Assembly: GCA_004295015.1 (NCBI GenBank)
Contig: SHNE01000053.1
Coordinates: 1 to 64,000, forward strand
Length of the DNA: 64,000 bases
Direction: 5' to 3'
DNA from: Bacteroidota bacterium
GTDB taxonomy: Bacteria; Bacteroidota; Bacteroidia; AKYH767-A; 2013-40CM-41-45
Shown: positions 44,675 to 53,440 of the stretch, piece by piece
Numbering within the stretch: position 1 is the first letter of the stretch
Layout of the letters: each line of letters opens with the position of its first letter
Program-made: the position numbers and the translations under genes
Notes under the pieces: model-generated
The model's database searches: none
Told to the model about the DNA's origin: nothing
The model's input: only the letters and a program-made list of their open reading frames with translations

Positions 44675-46198
44675 ATGGATAGCCTAAATTATTTACGTGA
44701 AATTTTAAGAACACTTAAACCTGAAGAATTAAAGTCCTTGAAGGCTTTCTTAGAATTAGGTGGAATATCAATGGGGTCTCAATTATTAAAAAGCATAGAT
44801 TTAATAGGGCTCACACTTGACCAAAAAAATTACACTGCCCCAGAGTTACAGAAGGTTCTATATGGTAAGATCAATTATCAAGCGTTTAATAAACTAGTTA
44901 ATAGGTTAAAAGATAAAACACTTGAAGTCCTTTTGTTAAACATTAATTTGAAACGCGGATATTATTCTGAACGTAGCAAAACTATTTTTGAACTTCGCAA
45001 GAAATTGATTCAAGTTGAACTATTGATTCTGAAAGGGGTGAGATTGAAAATTATTAGTGAGCTCAATCTTATAATTGAAAAGGCTAAGGTTTTAGAGGTA
45101 TATGACGTATTAGTTCAAGCCTTATATGCTAAGCAAAGATTTCAAGTTCTCGATGTAGGAGCCACAAAAGCTGAATTAATCAGTAAGCAAATTCAAGACG
45201 CAGAATTGAAGTGGACCTCCTTGAACTATTCGCAGTCAAAATTCAATGAATTAATTTCCATGATCAGCAGCTCTTCAAATTCTGAGTCCTACAGAAGTGA
45301 TTTAACTTCGGGATTAAATTTATTGAAGGTAGAGTATGATAAAACCAATTCTCCGACTATAGGGTATTATTACAAACTATTAATGGTAGAAAAATTTCAG
45401 AATGAAAAGAATTACAAGAGGGCAGCTGAATTTTTAGTTGAATTGAATTTTTTAATTGAAAATAATAAATCGGTTTATAGCAAATATAGATTGGGAACAA
45501 CAACCTTGAATATTGCAAACAATCTTATTTTTCTTAAAAAACTTGATGATTCGTTTGACAAGTTGGTTATGGCTAAGGAGTACTTTGTGAATCAACCTGC
45601 CAACCTTGCCATTTTGAACGAGATTGAGTTTTACACTATGTTTTATCGCGGGAACATTGATGAATCGAGGTTATGTTTGGAGGCATTGATCAAATACACA
45701 AGAACTGTGAATACACCCATATTGCTTGATAAGAGAATTTTCTTCAAAGGATGTATTGAATTTATTCGTGGTGAATTTAAAGAAGCATTGGAGCTGATGT
45801 TACAATGTCATGAACTGGATAAGGATAAAGAGGGTTGGAATATCATCAAAAGGATCATGATCACGCTTTGCAGGATTGAGCTGGAGGATTATGAATCGGT
45901 TGACTTAAAGATTAACAGTCTTGATAAATTTATAAAACGCTTATTGAAAACTAGAAACATTAAACCGCGTTACCTTATAATTATTCGTGTACTGAGAAAA
46001 TTAATTAACGATAACTTCGATTACACAAAAGTTTTTGCAAGCAGAACGAAATACTTCAATCAACTTACCTCAGAAGATCCGGAATACCGCTGGGAAATTA
46101 AGAGCCCTGAGCTGGTTATATTTGATGAATGGTTTAAGTCAAAAATGAAAAAGAAGGCGTATGACCATAAAGCAATCATGCAACATATTTTCGTTTGA
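44675..46198 (+). CDS. Helical-repeat protein of unknown function, paralogue A
   Basis: I use ATG 44675 (507 residues); the frame extends to TTG 44663. The protein is soluble and almost all helical, with TPR-like pairs in the middle (for example YYKLLMVEKFQNEKNYKRAA). It is collinear with the 525-residue protein at 47725: GK-x4-AF-x2-LV-x2-LKD near residue 75, YSERSKTIFELRKKLIQ near 106, DVLVQALYAKQRF near 153, and the C-terminal EYRWEIKSPELVIFDEWFKS. The shared ends and length show a gene duplication. No catalytic motif is visible. A scaffolding or sensing role is possible but unsupported. Confidence 0.75.
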   Translation: MDSLNYLREILRTLKPEELKSLKAFLELGGISMGSQLLKSIDLIGLTLDQKNYTAPELQKVLYGKINYQAFNKLVNRLKDKTLEVLLLNINLKRGYYSERSKTIFELRKKLIQVELLILKGVRLKIISELNLIIEKAKVLEVYDVLVQALYAKQRFQVLDVGATKAELISKQIQDAELKWTSLNYSQSKFNELISMISSSSNSESYRSDLTSGLNLLKVEYDKTNSPTIGYYYKLLMVEKFQNEKNYKRAAEFLVELNFLIENNKSVYSKYRLGTTTLNIANNLIFLKKLDDSFDKLVMAKEYFVNQPANLAILNEIEFYTMFYRGNIDESRLCLEALIKYTRTVNTPILLDKRIFFKGCIEFIRGEFKEALELMLQCHELDKDKEGWNIIKRIMITLCRIELEDYESVDLKINSLDKFIKRLLKTRNIKPRYLIIIRVLRKLINDNFDYTKVFASRTKYFNQLTSEDPEYRWEIKSPELVIFDEWFKSKMKKKAYDHKAIMQHIFV

Positions 46199-46228
46199 TC
46201 TCTTATAAGAACCTGAATTTATGGAGTT

Positions 46229-47191
46229 GTGCAGGCTGGGAAAACATCTGTACTTGGCTGCTTGAAAATTCCAATTCACAAATTTTATCTGATCTGCCTG
46301 TTTATTTTCGCACCGGCACAGAGTGATGCTTCAAAAAAAGCAGGATTAAAAGCTGCATCCTATCTTCCTGATTCGACTTTTTCTTTTGAGAGTAAAATCC
46401 GATATCGGGTTTATCACGAGAATATTGATGTTTCAACCTCTTTTATTATTGCAAAGAATTCGCTTCCCCAGTATTCATCCTTCTTCCAGTTTACAGAGTT
46501 TTATAGATTAGGCTTGAAAAGGCTAGCTAAGAAAAGTGAGTTGGACGTATCTTTAGATTCAGAAATTGGATATAAATACTATTTGGATAGTGTGTGGGAA
46601 TTAAATCAGGATCGCTTCGATATGTCGATTTTCAGGTTTGAAAAGCTTGAGCGTCGATTTAGATATACCTACTCTTTGCAAATTAACACATCTCTTCTCC
46701 CTCGATATAAAACGAGGTATGAGCAAAATGATTCCGGTATTAAACTCAAGTCCGGTGGCTTATTTGATCCGGGGGAATTATGTTTAGCTTACGGATTCGC
46801 CTGGAGTTTTTGGGACTTTAGTTTCTTGAATGTCTCACTTGCCACCATAAAGGTTCAATCTGTTTCAAAATACATTATTGATGCACCTGAAACTAGTGCG
46901 GGCTACTACAAAAAGGAGTGGAAAATTGATTATGGACTCAGCGTAAACCTAAGGATTAATCATCGTTTATCGGAACGTATACAATGGTTAAATCAAAGTC
47001 GACTCTTTTTCAATTCCCTGGATAAGACCAAGCTCAGACTAAGTATTCAAAACCAAATCGAGTATAGGATCATTCGTTTTGTAAAACTATCACTATCTAC
47101 CAGGATCGATTATTTCCCTGTTCTTCATACGAAAGTTCAAATTGTCCAGGAGTTTCGGTTAGGGTTTGAATGGAGATTGAGTCCATACTGA
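46229..47191 (+). CDS. Predicted outer-membrane beta-barrel protein
   Basis: The 320-residue frame starts with GTG 46229; a TTG at 46262 (MKIPIHKFYLICLFIFAPAQ) would give a more typical signal peptide. There is no in-frame ATG in the signal region. The mature part is made of alternating amphipathic strands of 9-11 residues (FESKIRYRVYHENID, FRYTYSLQINTSLLPRY, LRLSIQNQIEYRIIRFVKL) and ends in an aromatic residue (...RLSPY), as barrel proteins do. The pattern fits 12-14 strands. I cannot name a family. It lies 30 bp after paralogue A on the same strand. Confidence 0.65.
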   Translation: MQAGKTSVLGCLKIPIHKFYLICLFIFAPAQSDASKKAGLKAASYLPDSTFSFESKIRYRVYHENIDVSTSFIIAKNSLPQYSSFFQFTEFYRLGLKRLAKKSELDVSLDSEIGYKYYLDSVWELNQDRFDMSIFRFEKLERRFRYTYSLQINTSLLPRYKTRYEQNDSGIKLKSGGLFDPGELCLAYGFAWSFWDFSFLNVSLATIKVQSVSKYIIDAPETSAGYYKKEWKIDYGLSVNLRINHRLSERIQWLNQSRLFFNSLDKTKLRLSIQNQIEYRIIRFVKLSLSTRIDYFPVLHTKVQIVQEFRLGFEWRLSPY

Positions 47192-47227
47192 TCCATACTG
47201 AATCAGAGGCTTTCTAAACAAAAAAAA

Positions 47228-47539
47228 TTACTCTTCCGTAAAGTCCTTATTAACAATTTTAGGCTCTGAAGCCAGTGACAGAGTACTTTGTCCCTTATAA
47301 CGGTTTTCCATTAAATCAAAGACCTCTTTCGGACTTAAATCATGAATACTGCATATTTTAAAGAAGTTTTTCATAGTAATGTTTTGTCCATTTTCCCAGC
47401 GCCAATAGGCCGTCCTGTTCAAGTTGTTTTCATAGCTGAACAATTCGGCAGATTTAAATCCTTTGTTCAGTCTTAGCCTTCTAATCACAATTCCGAGATT
47501 GATTAGCATTTCATCTTTAGGGTGGTTTTTAGTGCTCAT
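47228..47539 (-). CDS. XRE-family transcriptional regulator
   Basis: The 103-residue protein has one helix-turn-helix domain (about 15-75): LGIVIRRLRLNKGFKSAELF is the first helix pair, NLNRTAYWRWENGQNIT the recognition helix region, and FFKICSIHDLSPKEVFDL the end of the fold. A basic/polar tail of 25 residues follows. It sits between the barrel gene and paralogue B, in opposite orientation to both; control of one or both neighbours is likely but inferred. Confidence 0.83.
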   Translation of the reverse strand: MSTKNHPKDEMLINLGIVIRRLRLNKGFKSAELFSYENNLNRTAYWRWENGQNITMKNFFKICSIHDLSPKEVFDLMENRYKGQSTLSLASEPKIVNKDFTEE

Positions 47540-47724
47540 ATTTTTTGTGGTTTAGATTTAGAGCACTAAATTATTGCGCCTATGTTCCTATAGATTAGAA
47601 AAAGATGGATAGTTTATTACAACCCTAATTACAAATATTTATTTATTTTAGTCCTGTAAACGTATTATTAGAGGACAAATAAGCGGCGGTTGTTACAAAT
47701 ATATTTTGATTATATTCCGGACTT

Positions 47725-49302
47725 ATGAAAGAATTCACTGATTTAAAAAAAATTGTAGCTAGTTTGACGGATGAAGAGTACAGGTACGAACTATCTAAGA
47801 ATGGTAAAGTTTTGGGAGATAATTCATCTTACAGAATATTATTGGACTATTTAAGAGTTAATATTGATCCAACTATTGAAGAAACTGAATTGTTCATTTA
47901 TGGCAAGGGAAAAAGCTCAGCCTTTAAGCAGCTTGTTTATAGATCTAAGGATAGAATATTGGAGCTTTGGATTAGCAGATATTCAATTTCGAACAGTTTA
48001 TTTTATGATGATCGGGCAAAAGAAATATTTGCACTTCGTAAGCAGTTGATTCAATTTGATATCTTATGTTTACGAGGATTGAATGAAATTGCACTAAAGT
48101 TAATTGCACAAATAATACAGAAAGCAAAGCTTTATGAATATTATGATTTATTGGTGTTTGCTCTATACAAAAAGCTAAGGTTGAGTACTAATCGTACAGT
48201 TCTCGAAGACTATCAAAGTCAGCTTGCTGAAATTGATTTTTATGAGGATTGTCGGAAAATTTATCACAAGGCCGAAATCGATTACAAGAACTTATATATT
48301 CATTTGAATGAAAAAAAGAAAATAATTGAGCAGGAAAAAAACATAGAAAAGATTGTGAGAAATTTGGAGGCTGATGTGATTAGGACAAAATCGAAAACAA
48401 TCAGATATAATTACTTTCTTTTTAAAGCAGAGATGTATCACCTACAAGACAATTATGTTAGGAGCGCTGCTGTGTGGGAAGAATTGATTCAACTCGTTTC
48501 ATCAAATAAGTACTTAAATTCGACACATGGTCTTGGTCTAGCCTACTATAATTTAGGGAGATCTCAAGTGTTTCTTTTTGATTTTTCAAGTGCAAAGCAT
48601 ACTTTAAAAAAGGCCTTCCAGTTAACTCGGTACTTTGATCCAAACACTACAAGTTATTTCATGTACATGTTTCTTATCGCATACTATGAAGTTAGCAAAA
48701 AGGAAATTGAAAGGAACATTGACATTTTGAATTCATATTTTTATTCTGGGATAATAGTTCATTATCTCGCCGCCAAAGTTCAATTCTATAATGCTTGTAT
48801 CAAGTTTATTCAGCAGGATTATAAGTCTTCATATTTGTTGTTGAATGATGTAAAAGCGTTGGAGCAAGATAAAGAGTCATGGAACATCGCTATCCGGATT
48901 TTATCGATCATGAATCAAATTGAATTAGAGAACTATGCTTTGGCCGATACATTGATCGAGAATTTACGCAAGCATCATGAAAGGGTAAAGAAAACGTTAC
49001 CTGTATCCAAAAGGGATGAGAAAATTATTCAAATTCTAACAGCTCTTTCCAGGCATAGCTATCATTTCAGAAGAACATTCAGGGTTAAAGCTGAAGCATT
49101 TATTTTATTGGACTCCTTGGAGAAAGAGTACAGATGGAAAATCTTGAGTCCGGAAATGATTATTTTCCATGAATGGTTCAAGGCTAAGACGGAAAGCAAA
49201 ACCTATGATCATTTTGAACTTATGCCAAGGATTATAAAAAAGTATGCCGCCGTTCACAAAGGCTTTGTACCTTTGGAGGAAGATGTCGAAATTTTTAAAT
49301 AG
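47725..49302 (+). CDS. Helical-repeat protein of unknown function, paralogue B
   Basis: The 525-residue protein starts at ATG 47725. It matches paralogue A (44675) along its length: AFKQLVYRSKDRILEL, YDDRAKEIFALRKQLIQ, YYDLLVFALYKKLRL, YKSSYLLLNDVKALEQDKES and the C-terminal EYRWKILSPEMIIFHEWFKA. Between, HLNEKKKIIEQEKNIEKIVR is a coiled-coil-like stretch. TPR-like helices follow. The two proteins are clearly related but diverged. It overlaps the start of mnmH by 20 bp, a tight join to a housekeeping gene. Confidence 0.77.
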   Translation: MKEFTDLKKIVASLTDEEYRYELSKNGKVLGDNSSYRILLDYLRVNIDPTIEETELFIYGKGKSSAFKQLVYRSKDRILELWISRYSISNSLFYDDRAKEIFALRKQLIQFDILCLRGLNEIALKLIAQIIQKAKLYEYYDLLVFALYKKLRLSTNRTVLEDYQSQLAEIDFYEDCRKIYHKAEIDYKNLYIHLNEKKKIIEQEKNIEKIVRNLEADVIRTKSKTIRYNYFLFKAEMYHLQDNYVRSAAVWEELIQLVSSNKYLNSTHGLGLAYYNLGRSQVFLFDFSSAKHTLKKAFQLTRYFDPNTTSYFMYMFLIAYYEVSKKEIERNIDILNSYFYSGIIVHYLAAKVQFYNACIKFIQQDYKSSYLLLNDVKALEQDKESWNIAIRILSIMNQIELENYALADTLIENLRKHHERVKKTLPVSKRDEKIIQILTALSRHSYHFRRTFRVKAEAFILLDSLEKEYRWKILSPEMIIFHEWFKAKTESKTYDHFELMPRIIKKYAAVHKGFVPLEEDVEIFK

Positions 49303-50335
49303 TACCGCTTTTATTGATGCATTTGATGTTCCCGGTCGCCTGTTGCTTGATGCCAGGAGTCCCAAGGAGTATAATCATGCGCATATACCCGGTGCCATAA
49401 ACCTTCCTTTGCTCAATGATGAGAATCGTGAAAAGGTCGGGATTACTTATAAAAAGGAAGGCCGGGAAGCTGCCGTAATCAAAGGTTTTGAACTTGTCGG
49501 ACCTCAATTCGCTGATATGATCAGGCAGGTGAAAACCTTAGGAGATGGGAAGGAGTTGCTGATTTATTGTTGGCGCGGGGGAATGCGCTCAGGCATTCTT
49601 TCCTGGTTATTGGGCATGTCCGGCTTTACAGTTCGGTTGCTGGACGGTGGTTACAAAAGCTATCGTAACATGGTTCTGAATTCCTTGCTGGAACAACGTA
49701 AAATTATCATCCTAGGTGGTAAAACAGGTTCCGGAAAATCTGAACTCCTCAATCATCTGCATAATAAAGGAGAGCAGATCCTTGACCTTGAAAAATTGGC
49801 TGAACATAAGGGTAGTTCTTTTGGGGCACTCGGACAATCTGCTCAACCTTCGAATGAGCATTTTGAAAATCTTTTGTTTAATGACCTAAGAAAACTGAAT
49901 ATAGAAAAGCCTCTGTGGATTGAAAATGAGAGTCGCTCCATCGGTAGTGTTAAAATACCTGATTCTTTATTCAATCAGATGCGGGATGCCTTTGTTGTGG
50001 AAATTGATGTCCCGATAGATATCAGAAAGAAAAGAATTTTACACGAGTACGGAGATTTTCCTGTGGAGCAGCTAAAGAAATGTACAGAAAGGCTTGAAAA
50101 ACGTCTGGGGGGTTTGCGATTACAGCTTTGTCTTTCTGCTCTCGAGGAAGGTCGAATGGATGAGTGGTTGGATTACTTGTTGGAATATTATGATGAGACA
50201 TATGCTTATGGTATGTCGTTAAGGGATAAGCTTAAACGTACTTCTTTAGAGTTAAATCATAGCGAGTCGTTTGCAGATTTTGCTGAAAAATTAAAAGACA
50301 ACAAACCACAGATTGTTTTGAACAATACAGTATGA
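49283..50335 (+). CDS. mnmH: tRNA 2-selenouridine synthase
   Basis: I start at ATG 49283 (350 residues); the longer frame adds 13 residues inside the previous gene. The first half is a rhodanese domain with catalytic Cys96 in LLIYCWRGGMRSG. The second half has a P-loop, GGKTGSGKS (145-153), typical of MnmH/SelU. The enzyme geranylates and then replaces sulfur by selenium in 2-thiouridine at the wobble base of some tRNAs, using selenophosphate. It overlaps selD by 4 bp, which is consistent with that supply. Confidence 0.95.
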   Translation: MSKFLNSTAFIDAFDVPGRLLLDARSPKEYNHAHIPGAINLPLLNDENREKVGITYKKEGREAAVIKGFELVGPQFADMIRQVKTLGDGKELLIYCWRGGMRSGILSWLLGMSGFTVRLLDGGYKSYRNMVLNSLLEQRKIIILGGKTGSGKSELLNHLHNKGEQILDLEKLAEHKGSSFGALGQSAQPSNEHFENLLFNDLRKLNIEKPLWIENESRSIGSVKIPDSLFNQMRDAFVVEIDVPIDIRKKRILHEYGDFPVEQLKKCTERLEKRLGGLRLQLCLSALEEGRMDEWLDYLLEYYDETYAYGMSLRDKLKRTSLELNHSESFADFAEKLKDNKPQIVLNNTV

Positions 50336-51381
50336 ACGAAACCGAATTAAAACAAGCAGTTAGATTAACACAATTTAGTCACGGAGCAGGGTGCGGCTGT
50401 AAAATTTCTCCGGCAGTATTAGATGAAATATTAAAAGGACATGCACCCCAGCAAAATTTTGCAAATCTATTGGTCGGAACCGAATCTAAAGACGATGCTG
50501 CAATTTTAGATTTGGGCAATGAGGAATGTCTTATCAGTACTACTGATTTCTTCACACCTATAGTCGATGATGCGTTTGATTTTGGAAGAATAGCTGCCGC
50601 AAATGCAATCAGTGATGTGTATGCAATGGGAGGTAAGCCCATTTTAGCATTGGCTATCCTTGGTTTTCCTGTTGAAAAGATCTCATCTGATATCGCACGA
50701 GAAATTATTGCCGGTGCTAAAGCAATCTGCAAAGAAGCAAATATTCCCTTGGCAGGCGGACATAGCATTGATAGTCTCGAACCAATATTTGGCTTGTCGG
50801 TAAATGGATTGGTGAAAAAGAAAAACATCCGCCGGAATAATTCTGCGAAGAACGGAGATCTCTTATATCTGTCAAAACCGATTGGCACAGGGATAATTGG
50901 AACCGCTCTCAAAAGAGGGAAGGTGCAGGACGTGGATTTAAAGAAAGCTGTTGATGTGATGACTCAGCTAAATTCAATTGGTGCTGTTCTCTCAGGATTC
51001 GAGCAGGTGCATGCAATCACGGATGTAACCGGTTTCGGTTTACTCGGACACCTTATAGAAATCTGTGAAGGAAGTGGCCTGTCTGCTGAGGTCAACTATA
51101 AAGATATTCCATTACTGCCTAATCTTGAATATTACATGAATCAATTCATCATTCCGGATAATACTTACCGAAACTGGAATGCATTCGAGAAAAAAGTCAG
51201 CGGGATAACAGGGCCTGCTTTTATTCCTCTTTGTGATCCTCAAACCAGTGGCGGACTTTTGATATCGGTTGATCCAACTTTTGAAGCTGAAATGCAAAAA
51301 ATTGATGCGTGCTTTGAAAAACCTATCGGAAGACTTTTTAAAGCTACGGAGACATTAGTATCCGTAATAGGTGCAGACTGA
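50332..51381 (+). CDS. selD: Selenide, water dikinase (selenophosphate synthase)
   Basis: The 349-residue protein begins RLTQFSHGAGCGCKISP, with Cys21, Cys23 and Lys24 equivalent to Cys17, Cys19 and Lys20 of E. coli SelD. It is a Cys rather than Sec form. TDFFTPIVDDAFDFG, HSIDSLEPIFG and TDVTGFGLLGH are the AIR-synthase-family nucleotide and metal motifs. It makes selenophosphate from selenide and ATP. No selA, selB or selC was found in the window, and the nearby glutathione peroxidase is Cys-type, so in this locus selenium appears to go to tRNA selenouridine. Confidence 0.97.
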   Translation: MNETELKQAVRLTQFSHGAGCGCKISPAVLDEILKGHAPQQNFANLLVGTESKDDAAILDLGNEECLISTTDFFTPIVDDAFDFGRIAAANAISDVYAMGGKPILALAILGFPVEKISSDIAREIIAGAKAICKEANIPLAGGHSIDSLEPIFGLSVNGLVKKKNIRRNNSAKNGDLLYLSKPIGTGIIGTALKRGKVQDVDLKKAVDVMTQLNSIGAVLSGFEQVHAITDVTGFGLLGHLIEICEGSGLSAEVNYKDIPLLPNLEYYMNQFIIPDNTYRNWNAFEKKVSGITGPAFIPLCDPQTSGGLLISVDPTFEAEMQKIDACFEKPIGRLFKATETLVSVIGAD

Positions 51382-51402
51382 TGAAAAAATTATTTTTATT
51401 GC

Positions 51403-52671
51403 TTAGTGGAATATGAGTTTTCCGGAAGAAAAATATTCACCATTTTTTCGAATGGTATAGTAGTATATGCCGGAAGCCATTCCGTTTTTCGATATGACGG
51501 AAAATGAATCTTCAATGTTTCTTTTAATTTGAATTTTACCGTTTTTGTCATAGAGCAGAAACTCCACAATGTATTTTGATAAAGACGATGAAAGTTCCAG
51601 GATACAATAATCTGAAACAGGATTAGGATAGAGCTTAACGCTTTCTGAATTTTCGTTGATCTCAACACCGGTGAGACTATCTGCAATAAATTCCCAAAAA
51701 TCCGTATGACGAACATTGAAGGTATCTGTTCCAAGACCTACAAATGCACGGTTATTAATCACAAAGGAAATGTTATTGGCCGTAGCAAGCCCGGGATAAT
51801 CCGGCTGCCCTGTCCAACTGTTCAGATTAAAATCGTATTGCCAGAGATCAGTTTGTTGGTTAAGACTTACCCCACAGCCAACATATCCCATACCATCGAA
51901 CGAAAAACTGATTGCATTTGACCTGGCTAGCCCGGGAACATTTGGAAGTTGATTCCAGGTATCAGTAAACGGATTGTATTTCCAAAAGTCATTCTTGTAA
52001 TTTTGAGTATGATCAAATCCTGTCCCGAAATATATTTGAGAATTTAAGGAGAATGCTGTACCCCATCTTCTTCCAATCAATGTGAAATCAGATGCATTCA
52101 TAAAGTTTTTTCTGATCGTCCAACTTGTATCTGCAACAGGATCAAATTGCCAGCATTGCTTCGAATAGGTTGTGCTGCCATCATATCCACAGATTATATA
52201 AGCTTTGCCGGATGCAACAGCAACGGATGCGTCTTTCCTCCCATTAGCAGTGACTGAAGCGTACAGACCAAGATTTTGAACTTGCACCCATGAATTGTTC
52301 TGAGGACTGTACTCCCACACATCTTTCCTTAATGTAGTTCCATCATCGCCTAAACCAATATAGCCAAGAGAATCTATCGAAAAACCTACCGCTCCGATAC
52401 GGGCTGAACCTGCAAAATCTGCAACTTGAGTCCATGTATCATTTGTTGGGTCATATGCCCAGAAATCCTTGAGTAAGTTCCCGCTACTGTCAATTCCGGT
52501 GCCTAAATATCCTTTGTCCAGTATAGAAAAACTTACGGCAGATGTGCGGGCGTTTCCCGAAAAAGCGGTCTTAGCCATCCAGTTATTCAGAGCATATGAA
52601 TTCAGGCCTGTGAACAGCAGAAAAAGTATGAAGATAGGTCTGATTATTAGCTTGAAGGTTCTGAGTTGCAT
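51403..52671 (-). CDS. Kelch-type beta-propeller with T9SS sorting domain
   Basis: I start at ATG 52671 (about 422 residues), placing a signal peptide (IIRPIFILFLLFTGLNSYA) at the front. ATGs at 52680, 52689 and 52740 are alternatives; the last overlaps the ABC transporter gene. Six or seven kelch-like repeats follow, each with SF-x-DG-Y-G-G-type strands ending in DFWKY, DVWEY or DLWQY. The last 75 residues are a T9SS sorting domain (LYPNPVSDYCILEL ... ASGIYYYTIRKNG). Probably a secreted propeller for binding, possibly glycans or surface partners. Confidence 0.87.
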   Translation of the reverse strand: MQLRTFKLIIRPIFILFLLFTGLNSYALNNWMAKTAFSGNARTSAVSFSILDKGYLGTGIDSSGNLLKDFWAYDPTNDTWTQVADFAGSARIGAVGFSIDSLGYIGLGDDGTTLRKDVWEYSPQNNSWVQVQNLGLYASVTANGRKDASVAVASGKAYIICGYDGSTTYSKQCWQFDPVADTSWTIRKNFMNASDFTLIGRRWGTAFSLNSQIYFGTGFDHTQNYKNDFWKYNPFTDTWNQLPNVPGLARSNAISFSFDGMGYVGCGVSLNQQTDLWQYDFNLNSWTGQPDYPGLATANNISFVINNRAFVGLGTDTFNVRHTDFWEFIADSLTGVEINENSESVKLYPNPVSDYCILELSSSLSKYIVEFLLYDKNGKIQIKRNIEDSFSVISKNGMASGIYYYTIRKNGEYFSSGKLIFH

Positions 52672-52717
52672 AACTGCCATTGATGTCATCTGTTTTTGTA
52701 TAATTAAATCGAGCTGA

Positions 52718-53374
52718 TCAACTGTCAAGTAAGGAGCCATCCTTCATCACCAATTTTCGATCTGCCATATCTGCCAGTTCATTGTTGTGAGTGACAATAA
52801 CAAAAGTTTGACCGAACTGATCTCTTAACTCAAAGAATAATTTATGAAGCATTTGCGCCGACTGAGAATCCAGATTTCCTGAAGGTTCATCAGCAAATAT
52901 GACGGTTGGGTTATTAACCAAAGAGCGGCATACGGCTACTCTTTGTTGTTCGCCACCGCTCAATTCGGATGGTCGGTGATCTTTTCGATTCTCCAGATTC
53001 ATTAGGCTTAATAAATCCATTGCTTTGGAATATGCCTGCTTTTTAGCTTGCCTTGCTATCCATGCAGGCATCATGATATTCTCTATGGCACTGAACTCGG
53101 GAAGTAAATGGTGCGATTGAAACACAAACCCAATTTTTTGATTTCTGAATTCAGCTAATTTTTTTTGTTTCAACTTGGATATTTCTATGTTATCAATCCA
53201 AACTTTACCGGAATCTGCCTGATCCAGAGAACCCAGGATATGTAACAAGGTGCTTTTTCCTGCACCAGATGCTCCGACAATAGAAACGATTTCGGATTTT
53301 TTTATTTCAAGGTCAATACCTTTGAGGACTTCCAGATTTTCATAGGATTTTTTTATGCCTTCCGCTTTGATCAT
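52718..53374 (-). CDS. LolD-like ABC transporter ATPase
   Basis: The 218-residue protein is a single ABC ATPase: Walker A GASGAGKST, Q-loop FVFQSHHLLPEFSA, signature LSGGEQQRVAVCR, Walker B VIFADEPSGNLD and a His switch (IVTHNNEL). This is the LolD/MacB-like branch, and the FSAIENIMMPAWI stretch is typical of LolD. LolD extracts lipoproteins for transport to the outer membrane, but this branch also serves other exporters. No permease gene is adjacent. Confidence 0.9.
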   Translation of the reverse strand: MIKAEGIKKSYENLEVLKGIDLEIKKSEIVSIVGASGAGKSTLLHILGSLDQADSGKVWIDNIEISKLKQKKLAEFRNQKIGFVFQSHHLLPEFSAIENIMMPAWIARQAKKQAYSKAMDLLSLMNLENRKDHRPSELSGGEQQRVAVCRSLVNNPTVIFADEPSGNLDSQSAQMLHKLFFELRDQFGQTFVIVTHNNELADMADRKLVMKDGSLLDS

Positions 53375-53440
53375 TTAAACTGGAGTTTTGTTCAGTTCCA
53401 CGAAAGTAGTTAATCCCATTGAATGAACATAGCATATAGA

